A stretch of 64,000 bases of DNA from Klebsiella pneumoniae (lineage in GTDB: Bacteria > Pseudomonadota > Gammaproteobacteria > Pseudomonadales > UBA5518), in assembly GCA_945862145.1 (NCBI GenBank), contig CAMAXE010000017.1, positions 1-64,000 of the forward strand, written 5' to 3'. A program made the translations under genes and the position numbers. Below the pieces are notes generated by a model. The model saw only the letters and a list, made by a program, of their open reading frames with translations. It was not told the DNA's origin and searched no databases. Positions 36,059-44,158 of the stretch are shown piece by piece; position 1 is the stretch's first letter; every line of letters starts with the position of its first letter.

Positions 36059-37444
36059 CTATCTCTCCCTCAGGCTGTCGCGCACCGCGCCCCGGAGCGG
36101 TGACAGGAAATAATCGATTACACGTCGGCTGCCGGTATGAATCTCGACCTGCACCGACATGCCCGGCGCGAGCGGCGCGCGCCCGGGGCCCACGTCGAAA
36201 TAGTCCTGCGCCAGCGTTATGCGCGCGGCATAGACCGTCCCCAGGCCCTCTCGCTGCTCGGCCTCGGCGGCGAGCGAGCGGACGCTGGCGGGCAGGAGTC
36301 CGTGGTGCGTGAAGTCGAAGGCCTCGACCTTTACGGCGGCTTTCTGCCCGGGCCCGACGAAACCGGCGTCGCGATCGGGCAGCCAGGCCTCGACCTCGAG
36401 CTTTGCGTCCTCCGGCACCACCACCAGCGCGGTCTGCGCGGGGCGCAGTACCGCACCCGCATGCCGCACCGCCAGCTGTTGCACGGTCCCCGTAACTGGC
36501 GCGCGCAGCTCCGAACGCGCGAGGCGCTCATCGAGACGCTGCAGATCACGCATCTGCGACTGCACGCTGCGCGCCTGCCGCTCCACCTCGGCAAGCGCCG
36601 CGCGGCGTGCACCCTGGGTGAGTGCATCGCGCTCGGCGGCGATCCCGGCGCGCTCCTCGGTAATGGCGATGAGTTCCTCGCGGGTTGTGGCGAGTTCCTG
36701 CTCGGTGCCGATGCGCGCGAGGTCGCGCTCCATGAATTGCTCGCGCGATACCAGGCCCCGTGCGGCGAGCGTTCCGGCGGAGCGTGCCCTTTCCTCCAGC
36801 ACGGGCAGGGTTTGCTCCAGGCGCCGCTCGGTGGCAGCCGCGCCGCGGCGGTTGGCATCGCGGGCAGCGCCATGCCGGTCCAGCGCCGCCAGGCGCTCAC
36901 CGTGTTCGCGCAGGCTTGCGCCGAGCAACTCGAGTTGGAAATCCCGTTCGCGCAGGCTCGGCTGCGCCCCGACCTGGCCCTGCGCGCTGTCCAACGCGCG
37001 ACGCAGGGCGGCGGCGTCGGGGTGGGGTTCCAGAACCAGATCCGACAGCGCTGTGGATGCGGCAAGCGCGAGGCGCTCGGCATGGAGTTCGCCCGCGAGA
37101 CGCGCACGCTCTGCCTGCAGCTCGGCCGATTCCAGTCGCAGCAGCACCGCGCCCCGGCTGACTCGCTCGCCTTCCTGAGCCCGCACCTCTGCGACGGTGC
37201 CGCCCTCGGCCGATTGCAGCGGCTTGCTGCCGCCCACCGGCACCACGTGCCCGCGTGCCACCGCGACCACATCGACGCGCGCGGTGCAGGCCCACAGCAG
37301 TGACAGCGCGAGCAGCGCCAGCACGCTGCGCAATACGGCGCGAGCGCCGGGCGCGGGCAGGTGGTCGCGCATCTCGAGAAGAGCAGGCAGGAACTCGCGG
37401 ACGGCGGGTTCCATGACGGCGGGTTTACGACGAAGGGTGCGCAT
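36059..37444 (-). CDS. Type I secretion membrane fusion protein (HlyD family)
   Basis: A 461-residue periplasmic adaptor that links the inner-membrane ABC transporter to a TolC-type outer-membrane channel. A short cytoplasmic tail is followed by one membrane helix (about 40-57, VLALLALSLLWACTARV) and the HlyD beta-barrel start (VVAVARGHVVPVGGSKPLQS). A long coiled-coil hairpin rich in Arg/Glu/Ala follows (about 95-300), then the second half of the lipoyl and barrel domains (ELRAPVTGTVQQLAVRHAGA, VVPEDAKLEVEAWL). It ends in MSVQVEIHTGSRRVIDYFLS, characteristic of HlyD C-termini. The gene starts 11 bp after the transporter stop. No tolC homologue is in the window, so the channel must be encoded elsewhere. 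Confidence 0.94.
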   Translation of the reverse strand: MRTLRRKPAVMEPAVREFLPALLEMRDHLPAPGARAVLRSVLALLALSLLWACTARVDVVAVARGHVVPVGGSKPLQSAEGGTVAEVRAQEGERVSRGAVLLRLESAELQAERARLAGELHAERLALAASTALSDLVLEPHPDAAALRRALDSAQGQVGAQPSLRERDFQLELLGASLREHGERLAALDRHGAARDANRRGAAATERRLEQTLPVLEERARSAGTLAARGLVSREQFMERDLARIGTEQELATTREELIAITEERAGIAAERDALTQGARRAALAEVERQARSVQSQMRDLQRLDERLARSELRAPVTGTVQQLAVRHAGAVLRPAQTALVVVPEDAKLEVEAWLPDRDAGFVGPGQKAAVKVEAFDFTHHGLLPASVRSLAAEAEQREGLGTVYAARITLAQDYFDVGPGRAPLAPGMSVQVEIHTGSRRVIDYFLSPLRGAVRDSLRER

Positions 37445-37455
37445 GTGACGAGTCC

Positions 37456-39582
37456 TCAGGCGGCGTGCTGCAGCGCGTGCAGCCGTGCGTAGATGCCACC
37501 CAGCGCGAGCAGCTCGGGGCTGCTGCCGGACTCCGCGATCCGGCCCTGGTCCATCACCACGAGACGTGAGCAGTGCTGCAGGGCGGAGAGCCGGTGCGCC
37601 ACGATGATCACGGTGCGGCCTGCGCAGATCTCGCCCAGCCGCGCCGACACTGCAGCTTCGGACTCGTAGTCGAGCGCGCTGGTTGCCTCGTCGAAAACGA
37701 GAATCCGCGGATCGCGAACCAGCGCGCGGGCAATCGCTATGCGCTGGCGCTGACCACCCGACAGGCGGCGGCCATGCTCCCCCAGCCGGGTGTCATAGGC
37801 CTGGGGCAGGGCGCTGATGAACTCGTGGGCGCCGGCCATGCGGGCGGCCTCGATGATGCGCTCCAGCGGCATGCCGGGATCATCGGGGGCGATGTTCTCG
37901 CGCACGGTGGCGTCGAACAGGAAACACTCCTGCGGCACCACCGCGATCTGGCGCCGCAGCGAATCGGGCGTGACAACGGCAAGATCAATCCCGTCGGCCA
38001 GCACGCGGCCGTGCTCCGGGGGGTGCAGGCGTTCCAGCAGCCTGATCAGGGTGCTCTTGCCGGAGCCCGAGCGCCCGACCACGCCCACCACCTCGCCTGG
38101 CGCGATCTGCAGGTCGAGATCCCGCAGTGCGGGTGCGTTGCTGCCCGGATAACGAAAACTCACCTGCTCGAAACGGAGCGCTCCCTGCAGTGACGGCAGT
38201 TGCAGCCCGGCGCCAGCCCCCTCGGCGGGAGCGCGCAGGATGTCGGCCAGCCTGGCCGTTGCCACGCGGGCTTGCTGAAAGTCCTGCCATACCTGGAACA
38301 GGCGCAGCACCGGGGTGCCGATACGCGCCGCGAACATGTTGAAGGCCACCAGTTCGCCAACGCTGAGCGCGCCGCGCAGCACGGCCTGCGCGCCAAACCA
38401 CAGCAGTGCCACGCTCACCAGCCGGTTCACCAGAGTGGCTGCCTGTGTGCTCCAGCCCGCGGTGTGGGCGGCGCGGAAGCCTGCCTGTGCGTGCTCCGCA
38501 AGCTGGCTTTCCCAGCGCCTCCCGATCGCCGGCTCCAGGGCCAGCGACTTCAGTGTCCGGATGCCTGAAACGGCCTCAACCAGCAGCGCGTGGTTGTCGG
38601 CGCCGAGCTGCAATCGCCGTTCTGCCCGTTCCCGCAGGCGTGGCGCCGAGGCGATCGACAGCACTGCATACAGCGGTATGGAGGCCATCACCACCAGCGT
38701 GAGGCTAGCGCTGTAGGCACACAGCAGCCCCAGTGCGACCAGCGTGAACCCGAGGTCGAGGAACAGGGTGAGCGAGGCGCTGGTCACGAAGTTGCGCAGC
38801 GTTTCCAGTTCTCGCACCCGGGAGACGGTGTCACCCACGCGTCGCGCCTCGAACCAGGCAAGCGGCAGGCGCAGCAGGTGCGCAAAAAGCCGTGCCCCGA
38901 GCAGGGCGTCCATGCGGTGCGTGGCGTGGGCGAGGAGCGTGCTGCGCAGGCCCCCCAGAATGCACTCGAAGACCACCACGCCGAGGAACGCGACGACGAG
39001 GACCTGCAGGGTGCCGAGGGCCTGATGCGACAGCACCTTGTCGACCGTCACCTGGAAGAAGAGCGGGGTCAGCAGGCCGAGAACCTGGATCGCGACCGAG
39101 GCGAGCAGGATCTCGATGACGACACGGCGGTGTGGCAGAGCGGCCTCGAGCACCCAGCGCAGGCCGTGGGTCTCGTGGCGGTGCCACAGGCCCTGGCGGG
39201 CGAGCAGCAGCGCCCGGCCGGTCCACAACTCAGCGAATGCCTGGCCGCCCATGATGCGGGGTTCGGGCTCGCGGCCACACTGCAGGAGCACACGGTCCGC
39301 GGCGCTGCGGGCAAGGATGCGCCAGCAACCGTCGTTGCATTCGACCAGTGCCGGCAAAGGCAGGCTGCAGGGGTCGCGCGCCGGAAACTCGCGGATGCCC
39401 GCTTTGAGCCCCAGCCCGCGTGCGGCCCGCAGCAGGTCCGGCGCCCGGAGCGGATCTGACCCGGTAGCATGCAGGTGCCGCAGCGCTGCTGGATCGCAGG
39501 CAACGCCATAATATCTCGCGAGCAGCACGAGGCTTGCGAGGCTGTCATCGGCTAAAGGGAAAACACTGTCCGTGTGGCCCAT
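37456..39582 (-). CDS. Type I secretion ABC transporter with C39-like domain (HlyB family)
   Basis: A 708-residue inner-membrane exporter. Residues 1-130 form a C39-like domain. The position of the catalytic Cys of true C39 peptidases is occupied by a non-cysteine in DDSLASLVLLARYYGV, as in HlyB, so it should dock the substrate and not cut it. Six membrane helices span about 155-430. The ATPase domain (about 470-700) has Walker A GRSGSGKST (Lys509), signature LSGGQRQR, Walker B ILVFDEATSALD and the H-loop VAHRLSAL. It is first in the five-gene operon ending with the RTX gene, its likely cargo. Confidence 0.95.
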   Translation of the reverse strand: MGHTDSVFPLADDSLASLVLLARYYGVACDPAALRHLHATGSDPLRAPDLLRAARGLGLKAGIREFPARDPCSLPLPALVECNDGCWRILARSAADRVLLQCGREPEPRIMGGQAFAELWTGRALLLARQGLWHRHETHGLRWVLEAALPHRRVVIEILLASVAIQVLGLLTPLFFQVTVDKVLSHQALGTLQVLVVAFLGVVVFECILGGLRSTLLAHATHRMDALLGARLFAHLLRLPLAWFEARRVGDTVSRVRELETLRNFVTSASLTLFLDLGFTLVALGLLCAYSASLTLVVMASIPLYAVLSIASAPRLRERAERRLQLGADNHALLVEAVSGIRTLKSLALEPAIGRRWESQLAEHAQAGFRAAHTAGWSTQAATLVNRLVSVALLWFGAQAVLRGALSVGELVAFNMFAARIGTPVLRLFQVWQDFQQARVATARLADILRAPAEGAGAGLQLPSLQGALRFEQVSFRYPGSNAPALRDLDLQIAPGEVVGVVGRSGSGKSTLIRLLERLHPPEHGRVLADGIDLAVVTPDSLRRQIAVVPQECFLFDATVRENIAPDDPGMPLERIIEAARMAGAHEFISALPQAYDTRLGEHGRRLSGGQRQRIAIARALVRDPRILVFDEATSALDYESEAAVSARLGEICAGRTVIIVAHRLSALQHCSRLVVMDQGRIAESGSSPELLALGGIYARLHALQHAA

Positions 39583-39598
39583 GTTACGTCCTTGTAAC
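39583..39598 (-). promoter_or_regulatory. Hairpin placing the hlyB-like gene's ribosome binding site in the loop
   Basis: Read on the minus strand, GTTAC-AAGGAC-GTAAC directly precedes the start codon. The Shine-Dalgarno AAGGA is in the 6-base loop. A weak 5-bp stem could tune translation, but it may be chance. Confidence 0.35.
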
Positions 39599-39809
39599 GG
39601 GAAGGCTTTTTAACGCTACCTGCTTTGCCGGATGCTGGCAACCCCCCAATTCATTTTATTTTCTGTGACCGATGGGCCCTTGGCGTTGGCGAGGTGCAGA
39701 CTCGCGGCGGGTGTTGCCGCTGACCGCGAGGAAGCGTGTTCGCGGGCGTCCGCTGCGGTGGTGACTTCCCATATACTGAATCGACTCTTGAACCGCCCGG
39801 TACGCCGCG

Positions 39810-41390
39810 ATGCAGACCACCGTGACCCCGATCTTCGGCGACGGCGCGCCCGCCGCCCCCCCTGCGCGACGTGCGCATATCATCGCCGTGACCGGTGGCA
39901 AGGGTGGCGTGGGCAAGACCAGCGTCAGCGCCAACCTTGCCGTAAGTCTTGCGCTGCGCGGCAACCGTGTCTGCATCTTCGACGCTGACACGGGTCTTGC
40001 GAACATCAACATCCTGCTGGGCCTGCAGCCCAAAAATACCCTGGAGCAGTTCCTGGACGGCGGGCTCTCCATGCAGGAGCTTCTGGTCGAGGGGCCACGC
40101 GGTGTGTGCGTCGTGCCCGGCGCCTCCGGCATCGCCGATTACGCAGATCTCGACCGTCCGCGCCAGCAGGCGCTGCTGAACGGTTTTGCGCAACTCGAGA
40201 GCCAGTTCGACTACCTGCTGATCGATACCGCAGCCGGTATCGGCAAGACGGTGGTGGCGTTCGTGCTGGCGGCCGAACACGCGCTACTCGTGGTCTCGCC
40301 AGATCCGACCTCGCTCACGGATTCTTTTGCACTCACGCGTGTGCTGAAGCGCAATGGCTACGCCGGTCGCCTGCACGTTGTGGTAAACAATTCCGAGGGC
40401 ATGGACGCCGCCAAGAAGGTGTATCAGCGCTTCTCGCAAGCGGTGGAAAAATATCTGCAAGCCACTGTCGAGTGGTTCGGCCACGTCAACGCCGACCGCG
40501 CGGTGGTCTCCTCGATCCGCCTGCAGCATCCGGTGGTGCTGGCCCAGCCCGAAGCGCCCGCCAGCCGCTGTTTCACGGCGCTGGCCGCCGCCATGGACGA
40601 GCTCTGCGCCAGCGAGCCGGTGAGTTCTTTCGGTGAGCATCTGCGCGCGCAGGTTCCCGAGGCCGCCGTGGATCCCGCGCGCGTTGCCATGGAGCTCTTC
40701 AAGACGCCTGAGTCAGAGCTGCCGATGGCGCGCGCCGCCAATCTTGCCGAACTGAACCGCCAGTTCGTCGACTGCATCCAGGGCGAGAAAGGTTCCCCCG
40801 AAGAACTGGTCGCGGCCATCAAGCCGATCATCGATGCCTTCGTGGCGCGCTTTCAATGTTTCCCGATGGACATGCGCGAGGCGATCTACCGCTACCTCGA
40901 GATGGCGGATCTCCCCGACCAGGAAATCCGCAGTCAGGTGATGCTGCTCGAGCAGCTCTACGAGAAGCGCTACCAGCGCCCGCTGATGGACAAGGAAGAC
41001 AGCCTCTTCCGGCTGCTGAACCAGGTGCGCCACTCGGAGCCCGAATTTGCGGATGCGATTTCGCGGCTCCAGCGCAACTACGAGCGGCAGTTCCACCCTG
41101 GCCCGCAACAGGCGCTTGCCTCGCTGGTCGAGCGGTTGCGCCAGTCCGGTGTGCGCGAGGATGATTTCGTCGACTGCATCGAGACGCTACGTCACGCATT
41201 CGCCGAGAATTTCGGCCGCAGCTACACGGTGCCCGATCTCGAACTGCGCGAGAAAGCCGCAGATCTGATCGGCGGAATTCTCGAGCGCGAGACCTCGCGC
41301 CAGGCCACGCTCGCGGTCATTGCGAGCGAGATCGAGCAGTCGTCCACGGCGCAGGAGCGCTTGCAGCAGTTTCTGGACGAGTTGGAGTAG
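39810..41390 (+). CDS. MinD/FlhG-like ATPase with a long C-terminal extension
   Basis: A 526-residue protein. Residues about 22-275 are a ParA/MinD-type ATPase: deviant Walker A GGKGGVGKTSVSANLA, DADTGLANINILLG, DTAAGIGKTVVAFVLAAEH, and DPTSLTDSFALTRVL. This resembles FlhG/YlxH, which sets flagellar number, or other MinD-like positioning factors. Residues about 280-526 are an additional all-helical domain I do not recognise (EAIYRYLEMADLPDQEIRSQ, LMDKEDSLFRLLNQVRH, SLVERLRQSGVREDDFVDCI). The usual family members are about 270-300 residues. No flagellar, pilus or chemotaxis gene is nearby. It is a single-gene unit divergent from the secretion operon and converges with the sulfotransferase gene. 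Confidence 0.87.
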   Translation: MQTTVTPIFGDGAPAAPPARRAHIIAVTGGKGGVGKTSVSANLAVSLALRGNRVCIFDADTGLANINILLGLQPKNTLEQFLDGGLSMQELLVEGPRGVCVVPGASGIADYADLDRPRQQALLNGFAQLESQFDYLLIDTAAGIGKTVVAFVLAAEHALLVVSPDPTSLTDSFALTRVLKRNGYAGRLHVVVNNSEGMDAAKKVYQRFSQAVEKYLQATVEWFGHVNADRAVVSSIRLQHPVVLAQPEAPASRCFTALAAAMDELCASEPVSSFGEHLRAQVPEAAVDPARVAMELFKTPESELPMARAANLAELNRQFVDCIQGEKGSPEELVAAIKPIIDAFVARFQCFPMDMREAIYRYLEMADLPDQEIRSQVMLLEQLYEKRYQRPLMDKEDSLFRLLNQVRHSEPEFADAISRLQRNYERQFHPGPQQALASLVERLRQSGVREDDFVDCIETLRHAFAENFGRSYTVPDLELREKAADLIGGILERETSRQATLAVIASEIEQSSTAQERLQQFLDELE

Positions 41391-41453
41391 GTACCTGGCT
41401 CAAGCCGGACGGCAAATGCCTGGGTGCAATCGCGCCCACGCTGGAAGAGCAGG

Positions 41454-42626
41454 TTATTGACTCTCTTTTTGCGAGCTTTCCGCAGCGTCACCCTGCTCTC
41501 GTAACCAGCCGAAACGCGCGAACAGATCGTCCAGTTCGGTGTCTATCCGTTGGCGCAGGGCTTCGTCTTTCAGACCTTCGTACTCGTGCTTGCTGCGAAA
41601 CGAGAGGGCGTGCTGGCGCTCGCCTTCGAGGTACTCGTCGAAGGCCGGCGATACGGAAAGGCCGAAGCGACGGTACAGATCGAGCACCACGGCCTTGGGG
41701 TCGGCCAGCAGGTCCTCGAAACGTACCATGGCGCAGCGATCCGTCGGCATGTCGTCTGCCACATCCACGGCGTAGCGGAACTGCTCGATCATCTTTTCCC
41801 GGAATTGCCGCGCCTCGGTCTCGATGACCGCCTCGGATGCGCCCATGTTGCGCCAGTACCATGACATCAGGTCGATCAGGCTGGGGATGCATTCGTAGGG
41901 ATGACGCATCATCACCACGAAGCGAGCACCGGGAAATGTCTCGGCGAGCGCTCGCATTTTCAGCGTGAACTGCGGGCTTTTGGCGCAGTGGATTAACGTC
42001 GGCCCGTTGGTGTAGAGCTGGCGCTTGATCATGTCGCGGTACCAGCCAACGATCCGGCGCCGGTCCTGCTCGGGCATTTTGTCGGTGTCGTAGAGGTACC
42101 CCAGTTCCGGGTACGGGAAGGGCCAGATCAGCGACAGGGCGCTGAAGTTGTGGAGCATGATGAAGTCATCCTCCTCCGAACCGGTCGACTGCCAGTCGTG
42201 AAGCTTTCGCACCTCCTCGAGTGAGGCTCCTTCCTTGGCCTGGAACCAGCGCGCACCTGCACCACCGAAGCAGCGACGGTCGATCAAGGCAATGACCTGA
42301 AACATTTTCTTCTGCACCACGGCGGGCATCAGGAGTTCGTAGGTCTTGAAGTAGCTGAACCTGCCCTGATCGGCGGTCAGCAGGCGGTGCAAGTGGGTGG
42401 TGCCACTGCGGCCGTTACCGATGATGAATATCGGCGGTTGCGGTTTCACGTTGCGCCAGCCCCGGAACAGCAGGTTGTCCAGCGCCAGCGCCAGTGCGGA
42501 GACCGCTGACATCACGGTAAGGCCACCGAATACACCGAACAGAAAAAGCTTGCGCTTGCCCGCGCTGCGTTCGCGCGCGATGAGTTTGGCCAGACGTCCC
42601 CAGGTCGCGAAATCGAAATAAGCCAC
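41454..42626 (-). CDS. Sulfotransferase family protein
   Basis: A 390-residue member of the PAPS-dependent sulfotransferase family. A hydrophobic N-terminal segment (about 26-50, KLFLFGVFGGLTVMSAVSAL) precedes the 5'-phosphosulfate loop IIGNGRSGTTHLHRLL (about 67-82). The 3'-phosphate region is FVVMMRHPYECIPSLIDLM near 230. These motifs are standard for the family, whose members sulfate small molecules, carbohydrates or proteins; the acceptor is unknown. The start is GTG 42626, 9 bp after the LLM gene stop, so it is the last gene of a four-gene unit. The N-terminal hydrophobic segment suggests membrane association. Confidence 0.88.
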   Translation of the reverse strand: MAYFDFATWGRLAKLIARERSAGKRKLFLFGVFGGLTVMSAVSALALALDNLLFRGWRNVKPQPPIFIIGNGRSGTTHLHRLLTADQGRFSYFKTYELLMPAVVQKKMFQVIALIDRRCFGGAGARWFQAKEGASLEEVRKLHDWQSTGSEEDDFIMLHNFSALSLIWPFPYPELGYLYDTDKMPEQDRRRIVGWYRDMIKRQLYTNGPTLIHCAKSPQFTLKMRALAETFPGARFVVMMRHPYECIPSLIDLMSWYWRNMGASEAVIETEARQFREKMIEQFRYAVDVADDMPTDRCAMVRFEDLLADPKAVVLDLYRRFGLSVSPAFDEYLEGERQHALSFRSKHEYEGLKDEALRQRIDTELDDLFARFGWLREQGDAAESSQKESQ

Positions 42627-42635
42627 GCTGCGCCC

Positions 42636-43508
42636 TCAGGAAACCGTACTGGTCAGACCGACGCGGGCCAGCGCTTCGAGATGCCGCCGGCGTGCGGTGA
42701 GGTCCCGACGAGTGGGGTCGAGCGGTGCGGGAGGGTGGATGAGCAACGTCACGCCGACTTCGGCCAAGTGCTCTATCGTCTCGCGGTCGAGGGGCTCGTT
42801 GATGGCCAGAGTCACTTCGAAAGGGTATTCGCCAGCATGCTCTCCGGCTGCGGCTCTGGCGGCGAGTACCTGCGCTACCCGCGCGGGGACTTCGGCCCGT
42901 GGGTAGTTGACGCCAATCCAGCCGTCGTGGCGCGCCGCGCGTCGCAGAGCGGCCTCCGAATGTCCTCCCACCAGAATTGGCGGAACCCGCCGGGGCGTGG
43001 GCGACATGTAGAGCGGAGGCACCGTGTAAAACCTGCCCTGATGCTCGACCGGACCCGGGCTCAGGAGCTTCTCGATCAGCGCGAGCATTTCATCGGTGCG
43101 CGCCCCTCTGCCCTCGAAGGCCTGACCGGTCAGTTCGAACTCCTCACGCATCCAACCCAGACCCACGCCGATCATCACGCGGTCACCCGACAGCACCGCC
43201 GCAGTGGCGAGCGCCTTGGCCGCGGTGAAGGGATCCCGCGCGGGCAGTATGTACACCGAGCTCAGGACGTTCAGCCGCGTCGTGGCCTGAGTGATTGCTG
43301 CGGCCGCCACCCATACATCCGGGTACGGCGTTTCCGGAGCAGCTGCCATCAGCCCGTCTGCGCTGTAGGGATAGGACGAGGCAATGCTCACGGGACGGAC
43401 AAGGTGATCGCTGAGCGAAACCCCGGCGAATCCCAGGTCCTCCGCCACGCGCGCCAGTTCCACCAGTTCCTCGGTGGGGGTGCGCGCTAACGACTGGAAT
43501 ATTTTCAT
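42636..43508 (-). CDS. LLM class flavin-dependent oxidoreductase (F420-type family)
   Basis: A 290-residue luciferase-like monooxygenase. Features are GFAGVSLSDHLVRP (about 28-41), the ATTRLNVLSSVYILPARDPF strand-helix, GDRVMIGVGLGWMREEFELTG (about 129-149) and PPILVGGHSEAALRRAARHDGWIG (about 178-201). The latter two are hallmarks of the F420-dependent-like LLM subfamily. Real cofactor preference (FMN or F420) cannot be read by eye; gammaproteobacteria usually lack F420. ATG 43508 is taken as the start because it overlaps the EthD stop as TGATG. Its substrate is probably linked to that of the DUF1214, EthD and sulfotransferase neighbours. Confidence 0.88.
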   Translation of the reverse strand: MKIFQSLARTPTEELVELARVAEDLGFAGVSLSDHLVRPVSIASSYPYSADGLMAAAPETPYPDVWVAAAAITQATTRLNVLSSVYILPARDPFTAAKALATAAVLSGDRVMIGVGLGWMREEFELTGQAFEGRGARTDEMLALIEKLLSPGPVEHQGRFYTVPPLYMSPTPRRVPPILVGGHSEAALRRAARHDGWIGVNYPRAEVPARVAQVLAARAAAGEHAGEYPFEVTLAINEPLDRETIEHLAEVGVTLLIHPPAPLDPTRRDLTARRRHLEALARVGLTSTVS

Positions 43509-44158
43509 CACACCTGTCCGGATAGATCACGGTGAACTGTAAGCGAAGTAAAGGCGCCGGTACGGCTGTCGTCGAGGAACCGCGCTGCGTCGGCAGCGCC
43601 CCGCGCCGCATCCTCGGGGTGGTCCTGATAGCGCTCCCGGAAGTGCTCGAAAGACCTGAAGTGCATGCTGGCAATGCCATCGATCGGTTGTCCGTGAAGA
43701 CACTCGAGGACCACGTTCTGCTGGTACGCCATCAGGGCGACGCTGAAGGACTGCGCCACTGCCGCGTGCGGTCCAAGCCAGTATTCGCGGAATGCCTGCG
43801 GTGTTAGTCCGGCACGCCGGTGGCACAAGGACAGCATACGGAGCCCGGGTGTTGGTGCTCCGATCGGTGTGGACGGCAGCGCGATCGGCTCGAATTCCTC
43901 AACGGACACGGCAGTGAGTATGCCCGCAGTTGGCCAGAGAGCCTCGAGGCTGCGGGTGACGTCGCCGCGCTCCACCGAGGGGTCCGTCCACGCCTCGAGC
44001 ACGGCGCCCAGCCCCGGCGGGAAGGCGCCCGGAACATCGACGCGCACACTCGATGCGCAACGCCGCAGGCCAGGCATGGCGAGCAGCCTGGCAACGATAT
44101 CGGCCATCCCGGTCGGCGAGGCCGCAGCCTCCACGTCCAGCACGATCATGATTTTCAT
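43508..44158 (-). CDS. EthD domain-containing protein
   Basis: A 216-residue protein with two ferredoxin-like halves. The second half (about 110-205) matches the EthD family: LRMLSLCHRRAGLTPQAFRE, YWLGPHAAVAQSF, and SFEHFRERYQDHPEDAARG. EthD proteins accompany oxygenase systems and aromatic or sterol catabolism; many are stand-alone dimeric proteins of unknown activity. Both ends are coupled: it starts at the stop of the DUF1214 gene and ends at the start of the LLM gene, each as TGATG. The N-terminal half is more divergent (MKIMIVLDVEAAASPTGMAD). Confidence 0.85.
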   Translation of the reverse strand: MKIMIVLDVEAAASPTGMADIVARLLAMPGLRRCASSVRVDVPGAFPPGLGAVLEAWTDPSVERGDVTRSLEALWPTAGILTAVSVEEFEPIALPSTPIGAPTPGLRMLSLCHRRAGLTPQAFREYWLGPHAAVAQSFSVALMAYQQNVVLECLHGQPIDGIASMHFRSFEHFRERYQDHPEDAARGAADAARFLDDSRTGAFTSLTVHRDLSGQV

